36,351 nucleotides of DNA from Chrysophaeum taylorii (taxonomy: Eukaryota > Sar > Pelagophyceae > Pelagomonadales > Pelagomonadaceae): positions 1 through 36,351 of the forward strand of contig JAQMWT010000303.1 in NCBI GenBank assembly GCA_029834535.1, written 5' to 3'. Positions 32,712 to 36,351 of this stretch are shown here, one piece after another. The notes beneath the pieces were generated by a model. It saw nothing but the letters and a program-made list of their open reading frames with translations. It was not told the origin of the DNA and searched no databases. Each line of letters starts with the position of its first letter. The stretch's first letter is position 1. Made by a program: the position numbers and the translations under genes.

Positions 32712-35318
32712 ATGGCTGATGTTGCTGCAACCAGAACGCCTAGCACGGCCAGCGTTGGTCATCCTGTGCATTTGAGCTTCACCTACGCCCTGCGCGAGCT
32801 GCGCGGCGGTTTGCGCGGCTTTACGATTTTTCTCGCTTGTATTGCGCTTGGCGTCGCCTCGATTGCCGGGGTCAACGCGCTGGCCCAATCCATGACTGGC
32901 GGGCTTGCCAATGAAGGCCGCGCTATCTTGGGGGGCGATGTGTCGCTTGAGCTTATTCAGCGGGAAGCGAGCGGCGAGGAACTCGCTTTTCTCACCACAC
33001 GCGGTGCATCTTTGAATGTACGCGCTGACCTACGCGGCATGGCTCGCACCGGTGACGAGCAGAACCAGACCGTCGTTGAGATCAAGGCGGTCGATGATCC
33101 CTATCCCATGGTGTCGGAACTCACCTTCGTCGATCAATCGGGCGGTCTGCGATCCGACGTTCATGCCGCTTTGGCAGAGCAGAATGGCGCTTTCGGCTTG
33201 CTGGCCGAAGGTACGCTTGCCGCGCGGCTCGGCATTGAGGTCGGTGACACGATCCGCCTCGGCGAGCATGCCTTCCAGCTGCGCGGCATCATTGAGCGCG
33301 AGCCTGACCGTCTGTCCTCCGGTTTTGGCTTTGGTCCGCGAGCGATGATCTCATCAGAGGGCCTTGCGGCCAGTGAACTGGTTCAGCCGGGCAGCCTTGT
33401 GGAATGGGAGTACACATTGGCGTTTCCCGAGCCACTGGATGAGACCGGATTGGCCGCCTTTGAAGCGCAGGCCAATGAAACGCACCCCGATGCAGGGTGG
33501 CGTATCCGTGATCGCACCGAGGCAAGCCCTCGGCTTTCCAGCGCGATCGATCAGTTTGCGCAGTTCCTAACACTGGTGGGGCTGACCGCCCTGGTGGTTG
33601 GCGGAGTGGGCGTTGCCAACGCGGTGCGCGCTTTTGTGGAGGCCAAGCGCAAAGTGATCGCGACCTTTAAATCGCTGGGTGCCGCTGGTCCGTTCGTGTT
33701 TCGCGTGCAGTTTTTCCAAGTCATGGCGATTGCCCTTCTGGGGATCGGCATTGGTCTGGTTATCGGCGCTCTGGTGCCTTGGGCGGTACAATTCTTCTTT
33801 GGCGAGTTCCTGCCCGTGCCGCTTGACACCCGCCTTTATCCGGATGCGCTGGGTCTGGCGGCGCTCTACGGCATACTGGTCGCGCTTGCCTTTGCGCTTT
33901 GGCCGCTGGGTACGGTGCGCGATGTCCCGGCGACGGCGCTCTTTCGCGATGTTGGCGGCAACTCCAGACGCTTTCCCCGTTGGGTTTATTTGATCGGCGC
34001 TGCCGCCGCGATGATCGGGCTCGGCGTTGTGGCGTTTCTGGTCTCCGACAGCCGGTTCATTGCCGCGATCTATCTCGCGGCGGCAGGCGTGAGCTTCGTC
34101 ATCTTGCGGCTGGTCGGCTGGGCGGTGATGGCGATTGCCAAACGCAGCCCGCGACCGAAATCGACGGCCGCCAAATTGGCGCTTGGCAACATCCATCGTC
34201 CTGGCGCGCTGACACCGTCGGTGATCTTGTCGCTTGGTCTTGGTCTAACGTTGCTCGTCGCGCTGGCGCTGATCGATGCCAATTTGCGCCGCCAGCTTAC
34301 GGGATCCATCCCGGAAGTCGCGCCGAGCTTCTTCTTTCTCGACATTCAGAACAACCAGCTCGATGCCTTCACCAGCCTCGTGGCCGATCAGGCGCCTAAT
34401 GCGACGCTGGAGAGCGTGCCGATGCTGCGCGGGCGGTTGGTCTCCTTGCAGGGAATCCCGGCTGGTGACTTCGATGCTCCACCGGAAGCGGCCTGGGTTC
34501 TCAGCGGGGATCGCGGCATCACCTATGAAGCGGAAGCACCGGAGGGCACCGAACTGACCGAAGGCGAATGGTGGCCTGCCGACTATGCCGGCCAGCCCTT
34601 GGTGTCCTTCATTGATGAGGAAGGCCGTCAGCTCGGCCTTGAGATTGGCGATGAACTGACCGTCAACGTTCTCGGCCGCGAGATCACCGCACGCATCGCC
34701 AATTTCCGAGATGTGGAATGGCAATCGCTGGCGATCAATTTCGCGATGGTGTTCTCACCCAACGCCTTTGCCGGTGCGCCGCACGCGCATCTTGCGACGG
34801 TGACCTATGACAGCGAACAGAGCGATGAGACGGAGTTGGCTCTGCTACGCGACGTCACGGCGGCATTCCCCGGCATCACGTCGGTGCGCATTTCCGATGC
34901 GCTCGATGAGGTGAATGCCTTGGTGGAGGATCTGGCACTCGCCGTGCGCGGTGCGGCGTCCGTCACGCTTATCGCTTCGATCCTGGTGCTCGCGGGCGCC
35001 TTGGCAGCTGGACACCGACACCGGCTTTACGATGCGGTGATCCTCAAAACGCTAGGTGCCACACGCGTACGCATTCTTGGGGCTTTCCTGCTCGAATATG
35101 CCCTTCTGGGGTTTGCGGCTGCCGTTTTCGGCCTCGCTGCTGGCTCGTTCGCTGCCTTCGCCGTGCTAGAGTACGTCATGACGGCGGGCTTCACCTTTCT
35201 GCCGTCGGTGGCCTTTGGCGCGGTTGGCATCGCGCTTTTGCTCACCGTGGGCCTCGGGCTGGTGGGAACGTGGCAAATCTTGGGCCAGAAACCGGCACCA
35301 GTGTTACGGGATTTGTGA
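32712..35318 (+). CDS. ybbP: ABC transporter permease YbbP
   Basis: An 868-residue FtsX/MacB-type permease. An N-terminal transmembrane helix (FTIFLACIALGVASIAGVNAL) is followed by a large periplasmic domain, a first FtsX bundle (about residues 275-395, with VGGVGVANAVRAFVEAKRKVIATFKSLGA), a central helix pair, a second periplasmic domain and a C-terminal FtsX bundle ending near residue 865 (GTWQILGQKPAPVLRDL). This double-FtsX form is normal for YbbP (E. coli about 804). The start at 32712 (MADVAATRT) has GGGAAG 8 nt upstream; the ATG at 32694 abuts the repeat element and lacks a site. It partners with YbbA. Confidence 0.94.
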   Translation: MADVAATRTPSTASVGHPVHLSFTYALRELRGGLRGFTIFLACIALGVASIAGVNALAQSMTGGLANEGRAILGGDVSLELIQREASGEELAFLTTRGASLNVRADLRGMARTGDEQNQTVVEIKAVDDPYPMVSELTFVDQSGGLRSDVHAALAEQNGAFGLLAEGTLAARLGIEVGDTIRLGEHAFQLRGIIEREPDRLSSGFGFGPRAMISSEGLAASELVQPGSLVEWEYTLAFPEPLDETGLAAFEAQANETHPDAGWRIRDRTEASPRLSSAIDQFAQFLTLVGLTALVVGGVGVANAVRAFVEAKRKVIATFKSLGAAGPFVFRVQFFQVMAIALLGIGIGLVIGALVPWAVQFFFGEFLPVPLDTRLYPDALGLAALYGILVALAFALWPLGTVRDVPATALFRDVGGNSRRFPRWVYLIGAAAAMIGLGVVAFLVSDSRFIAAIYLAAAGVSFVILRLVGWAVMAIAKRSPRPKSTAAKLALGNIHRPGALTPSVILSLGLGLTLLVALALIDANLRRQLTGSIPEVAPSFFFLDIQNNQLDAFTSLVADQAPNATLESVPMLRGRLVSLQGIPAGDFDAPPEAAWVLSGDRGITYEAEAPEGTELTEGEWWPADYAGQPLVSFIDEEGRQLGLEIGDELTVNVLGREITARIANFRDVEWQSLAINFAMVFSPNAFAGAPHAHLATVTYDSEQSDETELALLRDVTAAFPGITSVRISDALDEVNALVEDLALAVRGAASVTLIASILVLAGALAAGHRHRLYDAVILKTLGATRVRILGAFLLEYALLGFAAAVFGLAAGSFAAFAVLEYVMTAGFTFLPSVAFGAVGIALLLTVGLGLVGTWQILGQKPAPVLRDL

Positions 35319-35378
35319 CGCGGAACGTGTGTAAGCTTGCGCTGCGTCACTTTGCAGTAGCGATCTCTTGAAGAACCC

Positions 35379-35398
35379 AGGAATCGGAGCCGATTCCT
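35379..35398 (+). terminator. hairpin downstream of ybbP
   Basis: An inverted repeat AGGAATCG-GAGC-CGATTCCT lies about 60 bp past the ybbP stop. The following bases (CTTGAGATTGTTG) are only moderately T-rich, so termination is likely but not certain. Confidence 0.45.
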
Positions 35399-35399
35399 C

Positions 35400-35428
35400 T
35401 TGAGATTGTTGCCGTTCATATCCATATT
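35400..35428 (+). promoter_or_regulatory. sigma-70-like promoter of the Bax-inhibitor-1 family gene
   Basis: TTGAGA (35400-35405), a 17-nt spacer and CATATT (35423-35428) lie about 84 bp before the ATG at 35512. The hexamers match the consensus at 4-5 of 6 positions each; inference only. Confidence 0.4.
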
Positions 35429-35511
35429 CACCGCACAACTGAGATTTCCGAGGTCACGCATCCTGCTTGGCCTCGCTTTTTGGCCGTTTACGACCATTTG
35501 GAGAGTGAAAC

Positions 35512-36267
35512 ATGAATAACCCGCTTCGCGACGGTTACGCCCACCAAGGCGCACAAACAGCCGCAGGCATTGATGAGGGCCTTCGCGCCTATATGCTGAG
35601 GGTCTACAACTATATGGCCATTGGCCTTGCCATCACCGGCATCGCCGCGATGGCGATGTTCCAGCTTGCCGTGGTGCAAGACGCATCCGGCGCCGTTGTC
35701 GGACTGACCGGCATCGGTGAGGCCATTTACACGTCGCCTTTGCGCTGGGTGATCATGCTTGCCCCGCTAGGCGCTGTGTTCTTCTTGAGCTTCCGCATCT
35801 CGAAGATGAGCGTTGCAGCCGCGCAGATGACCTTTTGGGTCTTTGCCGCGATCATGGGCCTGTCCCTGTCGTCGATCTTCCTGGTGTACACCGCTGAATC
35901 GATCACCCGCGTGTTCTTCATCACTGCAGCTGCGTTCGGTGGTTTGAGCCTGTGGGGCTACACGACCAAGAAAGACCTTTCCGGTTGGGGCTCGTTCCTG
36001 ATCATGGGTTTGATCGGTATCATCATCGCCTCTATCGTGAACATCTTCCTGGCCTCCTCGGCCCTGCAGTTCGCGGTTTCGGTGATCGGTGTTCTGGTGT
36101 TTGCCGGCCTGACCGCCTACGACACGCAGCGCATCAAGACGATGTATTATGAAGGCGACAGCGCCGATGCCGCTGGCCGTAAGGCCATCATGGGCGCGCT
36201 CAGCCTGTACCTGAACTTCATCAACATGTTCATCATGTTGTTGCAGCTGTTTGGTCAGCGCGAGTAG
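35512..36267 (+). CDS. Bax inhibitor-1 / YccA-family membrane protein
   Basis: A 251-residue protein with about seven transmembrane helices (about residues 38-56, 75-95, 100-120, 130-150, 155-170, 175-195 and 225-247). Typical family text is RVYNYMAIGLAITGIAA at the N-terminal end and LVFAGLTAYDTQRIKTMYYEGD before the last helix, with the conserved Asp in AYDTQ. Bacterial members are linked to membrane-protease control (YccA with FtsH) or ion leak. GGAGAG precedes the ATG. Confidence 0.95.
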   Translation: MNNPLRDGYAHQGAQTAAGIDEGLRAYMLRVYNYMAIGLAITGIAAMAMFQLAVVQDASGAVVGLTGIGEAIYTSPLRWVIMLAPLGAVFFLSFRISKMSVAAAQMTFWVFAAIMGLSLSSIFLVYTAESITRVFFITAAAFGGLSLWGYTTKKDLSGWGSFLIMGLIGIIIASIVNIFLASSALQFAVSVIGVLVFAGLTAYDTQRIKTMYYEGDSADAAGRKAIMGALSLYLNFINMFIMLLQLFGQRE

Positions 36268-36284
36268 CGGTCGTATCGAAGGAA

Positions 36285-36340
36285 AGGAGCAAACGAAAAA
36301 GTCTTTTCCGTTGCTCTGGTTCTGCGACCAAGCCGCGAGT
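36285..36340 (+). terminator. possible terminator after the BI-1 family gene
   Basis: GAGCAA and TTGCTC pair around an A-rich and T-rich centre (AAAAAG ... CTTTTCC), giving an imperfect stem. The trailing sequence (TCTGGTTCTGCG) has few Ts. It begins about 20 bp after the stop at 36267. Confidence 0.4.
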
Positions 36341-36351
36341 GTTCGCTCGGC

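Overview
The window looks like chromosomal DNA of an alphaproteobacterium, most likely a Hyphomicrobiales (Rhizobiales) member and perhaps marine. The reasons are the GC-rich coding style, the priA - small membrane gene - atpHAGDC arrangement with a type-3B transaldolase gene divergent from priA, the alphaproteobacterial sdhCDAB order, and a compatible-solute gene pair. I see no rRNA, tRNA, CRISPR array, integrase or insertion sequence. Almost all of it is housekeeping and accessory metabolism.

Layout. 1-12536 is almost entirely minus-strand. Reading along that strand: sdhC, sdhD, sdhA, a small exported Cys-rich protein, sdhB, a HAD-IIB sugar-phosphoglycerate phosphatase that appears to start at CTG, and a GT81-like glucosyl/mannosyl-3-phosphoglycerate synthase. 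Then come a CHASE-like/PAS/GGDEF/EAL c-di-GMP protein with a hypothetical partner, creD, an exported msrA, a short hypothetical, and a low-molecular-weight-phosphatase/ArsC-like protein without its catalytic cysteine. 12785-14093 (plus) holds a membrane-anchored SNase-like nuclease and an NAD(P)-binding protein. A tryptophanase-type lyase (minus) is divergent from a small DedA/YqaA-type membrane protein. A serine beta-lactamase-like hydrolase (plus) converges on a secreted delta-class carbonic anhydrase (minus). An aldo/keto reductase (plus) converges on the F1 ATP synthase operon atpHAGDC (minus, terminator at 19992-20031). Upstream of it are a DUF4345-like gene and priA, with the transaldolase fsa/tal divergent. 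A GNAT acetyltransferase and an XRE-cupin regulator form a likely minus-strand pair, followed by a Tas-like aldo/keto reductase. The last block is tesA-like esterase (minus), divergent from an ABC exporter pair ybbA-ybbP (plus), then a Bax-inhibitor-1 family protein.

How the genes relate. Complex II and F1-ATPase give the energy-metabolism core. The two-gene glucosyl/mannosylglycerate module sits directly behind sdhB with 22 and 17 bp gaps, so osmolyte synthesis may be co-transcribed with the TCA cycle. tesA/ybbA/ybbP is the widespread thioesterase-exporter cluster. Several intergenic regions hold strong dyads. One is a perfect 29-bp inverted pair between ybbA and ybbP; two others, near 17.6 kb and 28.6 kb, share a CCCCGGACT...ATCCGGGG core, suggesting dispersed REP-like palindromes.

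The least ordinary points are the CTG start of the phosphatase, the unknown exported protein inside the sdh operon, the dead phosphatase fold, the delta-class carbonic anhydrase, and the tryptophanase with a 5' leader hairpin. All calls are from reading the sequence; no database search was run.
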